A stretch of 64,000 nt of DNA from Sisyra terminalis. Taxonomy: Eukaryota; Arthropoda; Insecta; Neuroptera; Sisyridae. The stretch spans positions 22,090,282-22,154,281 of the forward strand of contig OY292277.1 of the NCBI GenBank assembly GCA_958496175.1, given 5' to 3'. Shown in pieces: positions 36,906 to 49,582 of the stretch (positions are counted from its first letter, which is position 1; every line of letters starts with the position of its first letter). The notes below the pieces were generated by a model, which searched no databases, had not been told where the DNA came from, and saw nothing but the letters and a program-made list of their open reading frames with translations. The position numbers were made by a program, and so were the translations under genes.

Positions 36906-38103
36906 ACTAGAACTATTGTAATTTATAAATCCTTTGATGTATTCAGTAATTAAATTGTTTTTTTTATATTTTATTAATTTAATAAAGTGACTATGCTTCT
37001 CATCTCCTCTTTCGTTCAAGGGTAAAGTTTCTTTCCGCGTATATTCTGTGGAGAATGTTTTATAATCTTATGGAAAATTGAGCTTTATAAGTGATCAGAG
37101 TAGGCCTCAAGTCCCTTTTAGCACAGTCAAATCTGGCAACCCCTAGATTTCATCATGTAGCTAGCCAAACTACTACTTAACTAAAATTGTTTTGAAAACG
37201 ACCTTTAGGGCAAATTAGGTACAACCAGTTTCACCTCCTTTTTTCCCCTTTTGATTTCCCAAGGATCTTAGACAATAACTGCAAATTATTTCTAAGCAAT
37301 ACCGTTAAGGATGATTTTATCTTATATATTCAGCATAATTTCTGCTGAAAAAACCATCCCATATATCCTTTCTATGTATGATCGTTAACAACTTTCAAAA
37401 ATGAGCTGTTAAATTGAATCGACCGATTTGTGCCCATATACAACTAAATCATTCATAATGCATTTGAGGGGTGGCTAGATTTGACTGTGCTAAAATGGAC
37501 TTTAGACATAATTTTATATGTGGTCTGCGGAGCTTTGACCTATTTCCCATTTGGTCTGCAATATCATTTGAATTGGCCACCCTTGGTCTAAGTTATAGCC
37601 TTAAAAACTCTACATTTGGTTCAAATAGAATGACTTAGTTGGAATTATTATTAAATTAGGTATTTGACCTGCATTTCACTTTAAGGGTAATCGAGCAAAA
37701 GTTGTAGGTCGCTTTTTATTCTTTAAGTGCACATCAAAGTATGCATAGTATTTCAGGAAGAACCCTAATGATTTTGATTAGTGAGTAGCAAAATCTTAGT
37801 TCTCCAGGTATTAATAAGATCTAAAATATAAAAGTTGGACAAATAAAACTTAGGATATTTGATAAGTTTGCTAATTACTTTTAATCCGGAAAATATGATG
37901 AAATATTTCGAAAAAAATTGCTAGAACGATTTAATCTTTATCAACAGACCAAAATTAGACGAAATTAAAACAAAACTTTTATAAATTTAATTTTTATTAT
38001 AAAATATGTTAATGTTGATTTCATTAATTCAATCATGAAAACATAAATTGAAAATGTATGAGAAAAAAAATAATGAGAAATTAAATTATCCAGTTGCTTA
38101 AAA
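36906..38103. other. Convergent intergenic region, Nup160/Rpn11
   Basis: It holds the Nup160 polyadenylation signal near 36980, a MITE with 30-odd-bp TIRs (37109-37503) and a partial hAT-type repeat (37510-37585). The rest is AT-rich 3' sequence of Rpn11. Confidence 0.45.
37109..37503. mobile_element. 395-bp MITE
   Basis: The left end AAGTCCCTTTTAGCACAGTC and the right end, read inverted, AAGTCCATTTTAGCACAGTC match closely. The match continues through AAATCT.GC.ACCCCT. There is no internal ORF. It is distinct from the GGCTCATGT family. Confidence 0.7.
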
Positions 38104-39042
<939 letters not shown>

Positions 39043-39354
39043 TCAACTATACTAGGAAAAGGAAAGCACAAGTTAGGTTTTCCAAACTACTTTCGCCGGA
39101 GCAAAATTAAATGAATTTATATTCGAAATACTTACTTAATAGTAATAAATATACTTATTTAATTGAATATTAATTGATTAATAACTAGCAATAACTACAC
39201 TTGTACGCTTTGTTTATGACTCGCCGACATGAAAAGTCATTCAGTGAAAAATATCAAAATTGCAATTCACGTTGGCATTTCAAGGGTTATTTTGTTACCA
39301 GTAAATGTCACTAAAAAAATCCAGTTGGCATAACTGATTACAAAATTCGCGGAA

Positions 39355-39907
39355 ATGTCAGATAATGAAAGTAAAAATGTGGTTCTTCCTTCTAAATTAG
39401 GAGGAGGTCCTCACGGATTAGGTACACAATAGCAATTTAAAAACACAAACAAAAATTACAATTAAAATTTTCCATAAACTCAATTCATTGTCATTTATTT
39501 TTACAAATTACTATTTTCTATCAATTTACATTTGCATCTACCTTCAGATCAATTGAAATTAAAGCGGCTAATTTGAAATATTTTTAATTTAAGGCGATCC
39601 AGATGATAAAACGTTACGCAAAGTGGAAATAGAAGTTATGGTTCCGAAAATAATGCGGGATAAAGCAAAAAAAGAAAAATGTTCAGAAGAAGTTAAAGCG
39701 TTCACGGAGTGCTGCAAGGGTTCTAGTATATTCATGGTTGTTAAATGTAGAAAAGAAAATTCAACACTTAAATCCTGTTTAGAGCGATGGTATCAGGACG
39801 AAGAATTTAAAAATATTTGTAAACAAGAATATTTAGATATAAGAACAGAATATAGACGAACTGGAGTGTTACAGAAACATAAAAATCTATCAGGTCGTTT
39901 ACAATAG
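39355..39907 (+). CDS. Cmc1: COX assembly mitochondrial protein CMC1
   Basis: Exons 39355-39421 and 39594-39907 give 126 residues. CMC1 is a twin-CX9C protein of the intermembrane space that helps early assembly and copper handling for COX1. Both CX9C pairs are present: CSEEVKAFTEC and CRKENSTLKSC. MVPKIMRDKAK before the first pair and YQDEEFKNICKQEYL after the second are typical of the family. The first exon codes a Gly-rich start (LGGGPHGLGDPDD). AATAAA follows near 39924. Confidence 0.9.
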
Positions 39908-40048
39908 ATAAGAATATTGTATTAAATAAATAGTGTAGTTGTAATAAATAATTTGATTTCGTTATACAATTGGTTTCCTTATTGTACAAATAAATTTTTG
40001 AGGAACAGACAACAGTGTTCATTACAAAAGTTTTACATTTAGCAGCCC

Positions 40049-43000
40049 TCAAACGGCACAGGGTTGTTGTTCATATTTTAAGCACATGCCAATATTTTCT
40101 TCGGGCGATTCGATGCGAGCCGCAGGTCCAAATTCTATTCGAATGTTGAATGGGGTAATTGTACTTTCAACTCGACAAGGTCCTTCGTTTCCTGGTGGAC
40201 ATAATGATCCTCCGCAGTGAGCAATATCGCAAGCTCCTGGACCTGTAGTTCCAGGCTGAAACAAAATTTGGGACAATATATTTTAAAAAGTTCATAGAAC
40301 ATTACATTCATAAGACTATTTTTAGCTCGATTCAAATTAGTTAATTGCAAACACTACCACTGATAGACAAGCGATTTTAATTTGATTTAATCATATATAT
40401 GATTTAGTTTATATATATGCTTAAGTTTTTGTGAGCAAAAGGGTATTTAGTTTTTATAAGAATGAAATATTTTATTGAGAAATTGATACTGTTGCATATA
40501 AGATTAAACGATTATTTGAATAATTTTTGTTTTTTTTTTTTTCTTTTGTAGAGGTTGTTTGGCCTTTATGACCATATGGACCATATATATGACCAATTAA
40601 ATTAAAAAAGTTACTGAGTTTATAATATTTGTACATAAGCATACAATTAAATGACTAATTGTTTATGTCATGTAACTCAATTTCTTTATTTTTTTATTAC
40701 AACGTGTTTTAACAGTCTTTAGTTGTCATCGTCAGGTAATTATTCGTTTTGTGTAAATTCAAAGGCGTAAAGACAGTTATGTTAGATTAGTTGCATAGCC
40801 CCAACGACCCCAACATTAAATTCATTGTTATTAACGCAGTTTTCTTGACAATTATTGAGAGTTATTGATTTTGTTAGTTATTGATTGATTACCTGACGAT
40901 GTTGATAAACTGAGCACATATTTTTATTATTCAACGATATGATTAAATTTTCAAATTCAGCTAAGTGTTTGAGTTAAATATTTGCATTGAGTGTAATTAA
41001 AGTGAAAAAATGAGTAAACAAATCGAGTGGTGAAGCAGAGTAAACTATTTGAGTCATTGGAGTGACGGAATCCATCATTAATTAATTAATAATTGAAATG
41101 AATATTTAAAACGAGTTATATAGAAGAGTGAATGTGTAAATTTAGTTTGTTCATTATTAAACATGTGTTGGTAAACTATAAATTAACGGTTGGTCGATTG
41201 GGAATACTATATGCAATAATGATTTTAATATACCAAAGTATTTATATGATACATATTTTGGAGCTCTTAATACTTCAACGAAAATGTTTCATTGGTACAG
41301 GTCACTTTTAAATAAATCAACCTATCACAACGTTGATTTATTCGCGATTTGAATTACGATTAAAATAGATAATGAAAGAGCCAATTAAAAAAGGCATGTA
41401 GAGGCATTTCGAAATCATTACATTTAAAATGCCTTTAATAATTTTAAACGGCTTCTACTGGGTTTTTTTAATATTTAAAATGCTTTTTTTTAACAGGGTT
41501 GTTTATAGTTGTTTAGAAGTGCGGTGGTGAATTATGAGAATAAGAGACATTTCTCTATGCTTATAAGTAGGTGTTGTAGATATTTCTGCCAGGTATTTAT
41601 GCACTCGGATTGAATTTCGACGCGATTTTCTATCTTTACGTTGAAATATTTTACTTAGAAATCCCCAATTGTTGATGATTTTAGTATTAATCGAAGTGAA
41701 ATATTTCAAAAGATGTATCGCTATTTTTTTAAAATAAGTTCATTTCTATTCCATTTACCCTGTGTTAAGCGGTTCAAAATTACGTAATTTTACGATTTTT
41801 TTACTCTGTTAATATGCCCTAAATCGATTTGAAGTTTTACAGATACGTGGCTCAAAAAGTTAACTACCTACTGTGTTAATTTAAATTTTTTCTCATTACT
41901 TGTGGTTTTCTTTTAAACAACCTTAAAAGTAACCTGTGTCATTATATAAGTACATAACTAACTCGTTAATGTACACACTAACGTTAATTTATACTGTATT
42001 GTAATAGTAGCATAAATACGAAGATTTAAATAGACTTGTCATTTCACAAAGTTATGCTCGTGAATCGAACTAAAGGCCGAAGTTAAAGTAAAGTCATAAA
42101 TTATATAGATTTAAAACTATTCATTATCGCTATAAGCCCATGTTTTTCAAAGTGAACCCTGAGATTCCATGAAAAAAATTGGGGTTTCCACGAGATAAGT
42201 TGATGGATGATTTTAAAATATTCATAAGATGAACTACAATATTTTCATAATAATGCAAGGCATTTCTTGTACATTTCTAATAAATAAATAAACGATGTGA
42301 ACGCTGATCATTGTATGCCTAAAATATGTACCACTACTAATATAGTGTAAAACAGCTTTCGAAATGGCAAAAATTCTAAGATCCGTAAAAACTTTCCACA
42401 AGAAAAGAAGTTTCGGACTGTAAATGAATCAATTTCCTCTGTATAGTAATCTTTAGTCTTACCATGATAAATTCTTCGGAATCGCAAGGAAGTAAAATTC
42501 TATCACTACATAGTCGGTCATCTTCTCTTGAACTAATTGGTCCACCACCCGAACCAAAATCTTCAATCACATTAACAACTCCATCACTTCCATCAGACGA
42601 CAGATCACCGCCTCCTAGAGGATTTCCACCAAGACCTCCAAGAACGCCACTACTTCCTTCATTTGCGTTAGATCCAATTTTGAAAGAATTTTCATCGCAC
42701 GGTTCATACACAATCGAACACATCCCTTTTTCTTGTCGAGTACAAATCGTATACTCTTGGTCAGATAAATGACGACCATTATCGGCGAAGTTCATTGTTT
42801 GTATTAACCCTATATGTATTCTTTTAATAATAAAAAAAAATATTTTCTCATTGATCAAATATACCTGTTCTTCCAGTATTATATTGAAGACATCCGGCAG
42901 GAGCACGTCGATTGAAGGGAATTTGAGTAACTTTTATTTCCCACATTCGATCAATATTGGTTTTAGTAAAATTCATTGTTACTTCTACGGGGTCGTTTAT

Positions 43001-45867
43001 ATTTTCAACGTCGAAATAAACTAAAAAAAAAGTTTCGTTACGGTTAAATTATGATGAAAATAACTATGTTTAAAATTTTACCATGCTGACCACTGTTAAT
43101 ACCACACATTCGTACCGGTGGATTGTTTCCACCCGAAATTGTTAAAACTTCATTTTCACAAGCTCCCGTCTGTCGATTTGGTTGCCCCTAAATAATTTAT
43201 GTAATCACATATATAAATAAGTTCATAATTGATGATGAGAATAAAATAATTCTTACCACTATAAAATGTAGAAAATCTAAACGTAATTGACTAATTTCTG
43301 GGTCAATTTTTTTGATTTTATGTTTGCAGGAAATAATGCCACGCGAAAGTGCTGGAAAATTAGGACTGACTATATATGTAATATTATTATAAACTTCCAT
43401 ATCACAGTGAGCAGTAACTAAAGGAAGAAGAATGGAAAATTAATATGATTATTCTTTTTTTAATTTAACTACTTACAAATACAACAGACTCCAAATCCAA
43501 GCGCACATTGGCCACGAGATTCTCCGTTTTGAATACGACATTCATAAGGATTTAAACAGACTCCTGCAAAATAATTTAATTTATAAATTTAATTAATTAA
43601 TTAACTATCCTTATTTTATAAAAAAATTAAAATCGTTTTGAACAGACTTACAAATTATTTACAAAATATTGTGTATTTTTTTTAGTTTAAAGTAATTATA
43701 TTTTTCAATAAGTTTTTTTATTGGGGGTCGTTTTATGATCTACAAAAATATTTTGGTTATTTCAATTACCTAAAATTGTAATTACCTTCATTATTTTATC
43801 TAAATATATATCAGCTCCTTGATGGATAATTTACTATATGTTCAGAGGATAGTTGTTAGAGCGGGCAAATGAGTTAATACATTTTGTTTATCGCGACGTT
43901 TCGCAATAATTTATTGCTTCTTCAGGAGCTCAAAACATACAATATTAACTTCGTTATGTATAATAATTGCATTTCCATATCCGTATTGTTTGTAGTGGTC
44001 TACTTATAACTTAAAGTACATTTATAATTTTTTTTTTAAAAATTAAATTAAAAAAATATAAATTTAATTTGAAAAATTAAAAAGCCAAAAAACTTGTCAG
44101 GAAATTGCCCATTGTGTAACTCATACACGCAATGTCATGCCTTCCTAAAACAATCCTTAGAAAGACTAATACACAGACTAATACTGAATTAGTATCCCTT
44201 AGTTCTAAAGACCCTAACGTAATATATGAATGATCCAGAGTCGGATTTATAGACTATGCAGAGTTTAGGCTGCAACTTATACATCTACGCCCGTTTGGAG
44301 ATTCCTCCATTCAACTATCCAATAACATTGAAAAATTAAAACATATCAACCATTAAATTGTAATTACGATACAATTGAAAAAAAATCTTTTTAAGCAACG
44401 TTGAAGTAAAAGCTTTTTTAGCATCGTTGTGATTTGAAATTTGATGAAACGAAAATGCGACACTAAAAAGAGACAAATACCTGCATAAATCAATAGAATT
44501 TAATGTGTGAGAAAATGAGATATGGAAAACATTATTCAGTGTTTCCATGGTTTCACTGATCTGTTTATAATGGATAGCGCTTTGTACAGTGAAGCAATCG
44601 AAGCAAGTAAAATGCAAGAGCTTATTTTAAGCGCTTACTTGCGTAGGCTGGCACTCATCGGCACTCAATTGTTAGCTGTTGTTTTTCGTTACCATAAAAA
44701 CTGTATCCACGTAGATGGCGCTTCGAACACCACTCTAGATTTGTCTTATTTCTATTTGACATCATGTACACGGCTTATTCATATATAAATGACAGAGAGA
44801 GATAAAATTACCGAATCAATTTCGAGGTATAAAAATTATAAACTTGAGTACTATATAGTCCAGGGATGGCGAAACTTTTTGAGGCGTGAGCCAAATTATG
44901 TTTTTTTTAGTACTAGCTCGTGGGTCACTACTGTTCTTGGCGTCCATTAGCGCCTCACAAGATGAAACAAAGAGGGGACGATACAAGCGCTATGGAAGTC
45001 TCTTTCTAGAAACATAACGATCAAATGGTTGCCTAGCCATCGTGGGTCAGTGTCTGACCCACCATCATTGCTATAGTCTATACTTCATTTCTATATTTTA
45101 AACTTGATATCAATACTATCACAACTAAACCTTCCACTTATCTTATTCCGGAAATCGGAACTCATACATTCGTCTCATTGTCTTGAAGCTCACATTTTTG
45201 AAGGTTTCACTTCTATCGCATGTGACCTGCACACATGTGTTTTTTAAAAATTTAATTCGTGATTTTGTTGTTGATTATATTCAAAAATCGTATAACTTTT
45301 TCGTTTGTTGTTAAATTTCAATTATGACCCGATTTATTCGCGAATTTAATTAAAAAAAAAAGTAGGAAATGAAACGTTGTTAGATATTGACGTCGCTAAA
45401 AGGGATGTGAGCTCTTTTTTATAGATCAATATATTTTTTTCTTAGAAAACCAGCCCCTGCTACCGATATAGACTACAGTATTAAATCCTGTAATATTAAT
45501 TATTATTGTCATACCTGGCCGTCGTTGATCGTTTGAAATACACTCATCATCAACTGGTACAGGGAAAAAATTTAACACTAAAATAAAAGTTGCATAAATT
45601 ATTGATATTAACCATATAATTTTATAGTTGAAAAAAATGAACATAAATTTTGTACCTACCTTTTGAACTACGTATTGGTGTGTTTTTAGCAAATTCTGAT
45701 TGATTTGCCCATACATTGTTGCGGTTTGTATGGCTTGGTGGCCGGCTAACGGAGTTATTCATTTGATCGCCCCAAATATCGTATGTGGTTAGTTGAATAG
45801 GAACACTGTGTCCACAGAATGTCCACAAACAAACAATAATCGTAAAGCAAATCCAATTAAAACACAT
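40049..45867 (-). CDS. Secreted Cys-rich CUB-domain protein, insect type
   Basis: Exons on the minus strand: 45660-45867, 45515-45577, 43477-43563, 43257-43417, 43082-43187, 42865-43020, 42463-42809 and 40049-40255, in frame for 444 residues. The start at 45867 gives a signal peptide (MCFNWICFTIIVCLWTFCG). A Cys knot-like segment (GVCLNPYECRIQNGESRGQC, then ALGFGVCCI) is followed by CUB-type sequence (YIVSPNFPALSRGIISC; RLDFLHFIV; VRMCGINSGQH; FDVENINDPVEVTM). A Gly/Ser-rich insert (NEGSSGVLGGLGGNPLGGGD) lies before the last Cys-rich block (GACDIAHCGGSLCPPGNEG). No protease domain is present. Similar extracellular CUB proteins are common and poorly characterised in insects; a binding role is inference. 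Introns 40256-42462 and 43564-45514 are long and carry repeats. Confidence 0.82.
40256..42462. other. Last intron of the CUB gene
   Basis: 2.2 kb, AT-rich, containing the dispersed repeat copy at 41421-41495. The duplicated string TTTATGACCATATGGACCATATATATGACC near 40565-40595 is local. There is no coding signal. Confidence 0.45.
41421..41495. repeat. Dispersed AT-rich repeat, copy 2
   Basis: It matches 1-80: GGCTTCTA and AAATGCTTTTTTTAACAG in the same order. Element class unknown. Confidence 0.45.
43891..43930 (-). ncRNA. Hammerhead-core-like motif, copy A
   Basis: On the minus strand, CTCCTGAAGAAG leads to GCAATAAATTATTGC, a perfect 6-bp stem with a 3-nt loop, and then GAAACGTCGCG. CTGAAGA fits the conserved CUGANGA box, and GAAA follows helix II, as in a hammerhead ribozyme core. 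I could not find the partner strand carrying the NUH cleavage site nearby, so this is a core remnant or a look-alike. It lies in an intron of the CUB gene. Confidence 0.45.
44861..45070. mobile_element. hAT-type MITE, 210 bp
   Basis: The left end CAGGGATGGCG and the inverted right end CAATGATGGTG are short imperfect TIRs. Flanking 8-bp direct repeats are ATATAGTC (44853-44860) and CTATAGTC (45071-45078), matching at 7 of 8 positions, as expected of hAT insertion. There is no ORF. Confidence 0.65.
45188..45411. mobile_element. Palindromic MITE, copy 4
   Basis: The left end is GCTCACATTTTTGAAGG and the right end is AAAAGGGATGTGAGC. It has the same core (TTTAATTCG and GAACAAC-type arms) as copies at 2.6, 12.5 and 16.7 kb, and is strongly diverged. 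Confidence 0.55.
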
Positions 45868-46696
45868 TGTTATCACACTAAACAAAATTATTTGAATTTT
45901 TTATGATAAAAACAATCATATTTCGCTCAACTTCAAGTTCAAGTGGAACAATCATAAAGAGCTCGCGAACTCATTGTTTAATGTTTTCAAATGAATGTCA
46001 AGGTTGGAAGAGACGTTTTGAACGATTAAACAGCAAAAGACGAAGAAGCAGTTCAATTTAACTGTGCCATCAGCAAAGTCCGCGCGACAATTCATTCAAG
46101 CAATGCTACTGATCTGAAACAAGTTCTCATTTAGTTAGTGGATCACCGTACGTAATTGGGGACTTTACTGATACCACTAATACATTTTCAGTATGGGAAA
46201 AAAATAAATCATAATATTTACGCAATACCACTTATACAGGTTTTGAAGTTATAATCTACTTGTATAGAAATAAAAATATTAAATAAGAGTTCAATTCTAA
46301 TTGGGTCAAAATTTGAATGGTGAAAAATTAAACTAATATTAATCAAGAAAAAGAAGTAATTAAATGTCTATCAACATTCGATATTTCCTTGATAGCTTAT
46401 TTTACAGATATTCGAAATTGTGGGCCAATTAACTGTTTTTTTTTTTCGTAATTGAGTGTTGGGTGCGATTTTATGTTTTTTTTATAAACTATAAAAAATA
46501 TTTTGCCCAATATAACTGGAGTTCTCACTGCCAGTTCTGTTAATTTTATGTGCATGAGTAAAATATGCCAGAATTTTTGTATTTTTCGATTAACTTAAGA
46601 GTGAATTTCAAATATGATTTTAAATAGATTAAAATATTAAGAGTATGTATCGAATAGGTAACTTATATGGTAATCACCTTCAATTGCCCGAAACTA
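45868..46696. other. Upstream region of the CUB gene
   Basis: Presumed promoter and 5' UTR of the minus-strand CUB gene (45868 to about 46150), then AT-rich sequence with no feature up to the mariner relic. Confidence 0.35.
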
Positions 46697-47622
46697 TTGG
46701 GTTGTTCGGAAAGTAATTTCGTTTTTTCCTGACAAAAGATTTAATTGTATTTTTTGCACTCATTTTATAATTAAGCCGTATATTCATTGTATGTTTTGAG
46801 AACTCATATAGCAAGGCTTGTATGTGAAAAAGCTCAAATGATTCTACGCAATAGTTTTTAGTTCGTATCCTTTTAAATATGGAGAGCAAAAACCAGAATT
46901 TTCCTCATATATTACTTTTTCACTATAGAAAAGGTAAAATGCTGTTCAATCAAGAAAACAATTAACTGAAGCGTATGCAGAAGCAGTATTTAGCACGCCA
47001 GTGCTAAAACTAGTTTGTAAAATTTCGATTTGGCAATTTTGGTGTAGAAGATGCATCACGGTCTGGAAGACCGGTTGAAGCTGATAAAGTCACAATGAAA
47101 TCATTAGTTGATGCAAATCAGTGAATATCAGTGAATAACAGAGATTGGTAAAAGGTAAAATTTACCAAATTCAATTGTTAATGACCCACTTGAAAGGCCT
47201 AGGATTAACTTCGATCCCCGATATATGGATTCCCTATGTTTTTATGGGGAGAAATTTGACCTCATACAAGTTTTGTGCCCTCCCAAAAGCTTTTACAACT
47301 TGAATGGTATAAACTGCCATACCCATCATATTCTACAAGTCTGGCACCTTCGGTTTATTATTGGTTTTGACCACTGCAATATATTTTAGACGGTAAAACC
47401 TTTATTTCAAATAAAGAAGTCAAAAATCCCCCAAGATCAGTTTTCGGCTAAAAAAGATCAAAAATTTTTTTAGTGAAAAATCATACTACAGCCAGAAAAA
47501 TGGCAAAAGGTATTGAACCAGAATGGCCAATATATGATTTGAAAAAAATATTTAATTACTATACAAAAATTGTCTTTCATTATCACAAAAAAAGAAAAGA
47601 AATTACTTTCCGAACAACCTAA
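46697..47622 (+). mobile_element. Degenerate mariner element with internal deletion
   Basis: The ends TTGGGTTGTTCGGAAAGTAA (left) and, inverted, TTAGGTTGTTCGGAAAGTAA (right) are classical mariner TIRs. A TA precedes the left end. Inside, one frame reads GVEDASRSGRPVEADKVTM, matching the linker after the mariner helix-turn-helix domain, and a later stretch resembles the C-terminal EKWQKV...EPEW end. The catalytic DDD region between is missing or unreadable, and stops and frameshifts are present. It is a dead copy. Confidence 0.85.
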
Positions 47623-48224
47623 CAGTTGGTTGCAATACAATTTCTTCGAATTTTAACGAAATGAATGTCTTTCTTAAGGTTGTTAAAGAAATAGATAATA
47701 GAGAAGCGAAAAAACGTGAATTGGATAAGAAAACAATAAATACTCTATCAAAAAAATCTACGTAGGAATCTACATGGATTCCTTTGTTTTTCCACACAAG
47801 TATCCTATAAATGCAACATCTCATAGAGTTACGTTAAGGATAATACAGCTTAAAATATTCTGTTTATTTTTAAGGGAAAAAATATTCCTTATATCTTTGT
47901 TTTGCAACTGAAAATTATCCCTTTTGAAATTTTAAAATGAAATTGTGGTTGTACTTTTTACATACAGGAAACTTTTTTTCACATTACTACTCAACACATA
48001 AGGGCATGAAAAAATAAAACAGAAAGTTAAGGAGGTACAAATGCAAATTCGTTTACAAATGGTGGGATTTTCTTATAAGGGCTCATTTTTTAAACGGATT
48101 ACAAAACAATGCCCTTAAACGAGTAGTATGTGAATTTTTTTTCGTCATTTGTTTAAAAGACCAGTTACAATTGTAGATCAAAGTTTTTAAATAGGGCAAT
48201 TTTTAGTGACAAAATAAGGATATA

Positions 48225-48345
48225 TATTTATATAAAATTTATATTTTTTATAATATTTATATTTATATAATTTATAATTTATAATAATTATAAATAATAA
48301 AAATTATAAAATTTATAATAAAATATTTATATAAAATAAGGGATA
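48225..48345. repeat. AT-only low-complexity tract
   Basis: About 120 bp made almost entirely of A and T, with TTTATAATTTATAA-type internal dyads. Confidence 0.7.
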
Positions 48346-48595
48346 TGTATTTTTCGATGTAGATCAACAGAATATTTTGGACTGAATTATCTATAACGTA
48401 ATTGCAAAAAGAAATACTGCATTTAAGGGATACTTGCATAATCAAACAGAAAAGAAAGTTAAGGGTGAAAATTGCATGCACAAAATATGTTCTGAAATCA
48501 GTCGTTTTTAAAGGGTTGAATTTTTCTTATAACGGTGAATTTCTTAAGGGATTTTAAAACATTACCCTTATGTGAAGAGTAATGTGAAAACATAT

Positions 48596-49042
48596 TGTAA
48601 CAGAAAGGGACAAAATCTGTCTTTCCCTTTGTGCCATGCTGGCACGCGATTGGCTGAGTGACTTCTTTCTCTCTCCCACCAATGCGAATGCACATATAGA
48701 TTGTTCTAGAAACATCTAGTAAGTGATGGAACATTAACGAACAATGGAGTACATTCTAGAATGTTGGGTTGCTGGTATATAAGGCGCTCAGTTCAAACCA
48801 ACTGACAGTTCTGTATCGAAGTTCTCTTTGATTTTCCGTTACAACAAAGCGATTACAAAGCGATTATTATTGAGATTTCGATTTAAAAGTTATAATTGTC
48901 ATTTAGGTGATTGTTTTGATGAGTGTAATTGTGTAATGAAAAGTGTATACGAGTGTAATAAAAAAAGTGATTGTTAAGTGTGTTATTTATTTCCAAAAGA
49001 AATTAACGCCATCTCAATACAGTTTTGAGACGTCACGTTACA
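48596..49042 (+). mobile_element. Solo LTR of a retrotransposon with heat-shock-like promoter
   Basis: 447 bp with terminal TGTAAC...GTTACA (TG...CA with 6-bp inverted ends), flanked by ATAT on each side (48592-48595 and 49043-49046). U3 carries two TTCTAGAA elements (48704-48711; 48754-48761, the latter inside CATTCTAGAATG), an inverted CCAAT (GATTGGCT) and TATATAAGG at 48776-48784. A TCAGT/ACAGTT-type start lies 20-35 bp on, and AATAAA is at 48957-48962. No coding body is attached, so it is a solo LTR; a Ty3-type origin is a guess from the 4-bp duplication. An alternative is a relic of a cellular heat-shock gene promoter, but the ends argue against that. Confidence 0.68.
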
Positions 49043-49582
49043 ATATTTATCCCATGTAAAACACGATAGGTATTCAAATTTCGTATCTAAGTTTCAAAAC
49101 GGACAACTTTCACTTGCATAATAAATGTAGGTATAAGGGATAAGTTTTCTTATTAAATATTAACATGCTATATTTTTTCAAACTACCTTACAATAGTTGT
49201 ATGAAAGGAACTTTATTTTATGGGATATCTTTCTTAGACCTCTAACGAGGTCTAAGAGAAATAACATGCATCGAAAGTAGTTTGAAATAGGTCCTTTTAA
49301 ATGGGATGGGTGTTTCTTATAAGGGCTAATTCTTTTAACGGTTTTAGTAACAATGCCTTTGAATAAATTCTAATAAAACAATAATTGTTTAATGGATAAT
49401 AATATTTATGTCTTTGAGATTCAATTAATTGAATCATATAATTCAATTAATTGTATTATATAAAATAAAGGTTTTTCGCATGTTGGCTGTAGTTTAGTAA
49501 AATTATATATAAGTAATTGCTATTCTCGTAAAATAAAAAAAATTAAGTAAAGACGATTATTTATTTATTATTTTTTTTTTTT

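Larger units (their letters stand above)
47860..49375. repeat. Three diverged tandem units around a motif TTTTCTTATAAGGGCT
   Basis: Similar blocks at about 48050-48125, 48480-48575 and 49285-49370 each run TTTCTTATAA.GG then TTTTT(T)AA(A/C)GG(A)TT, then AAACAATGCCTTT or AAACATTACCCTTA. The first two also share AAACAGAAAG.TTAAGG upstream. The period is about 450 bp between the first two. A solo LTR interrupts the array after the second unit. Confidence 0.5.

Noticed and set aside
44522..44788. 88-codon plus-strand open frame
   Set aside because: It lies antisense within a long intron of the CUB gene, has no recognisable domain and no splice partners.
48698..48820. Promoter of a cellular Hsp70 gene
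   Set aside because: The HSEs and TATA look right, but no Hsp70 coding sequence follows, and the segment has LTR-type ends with a target duplication.
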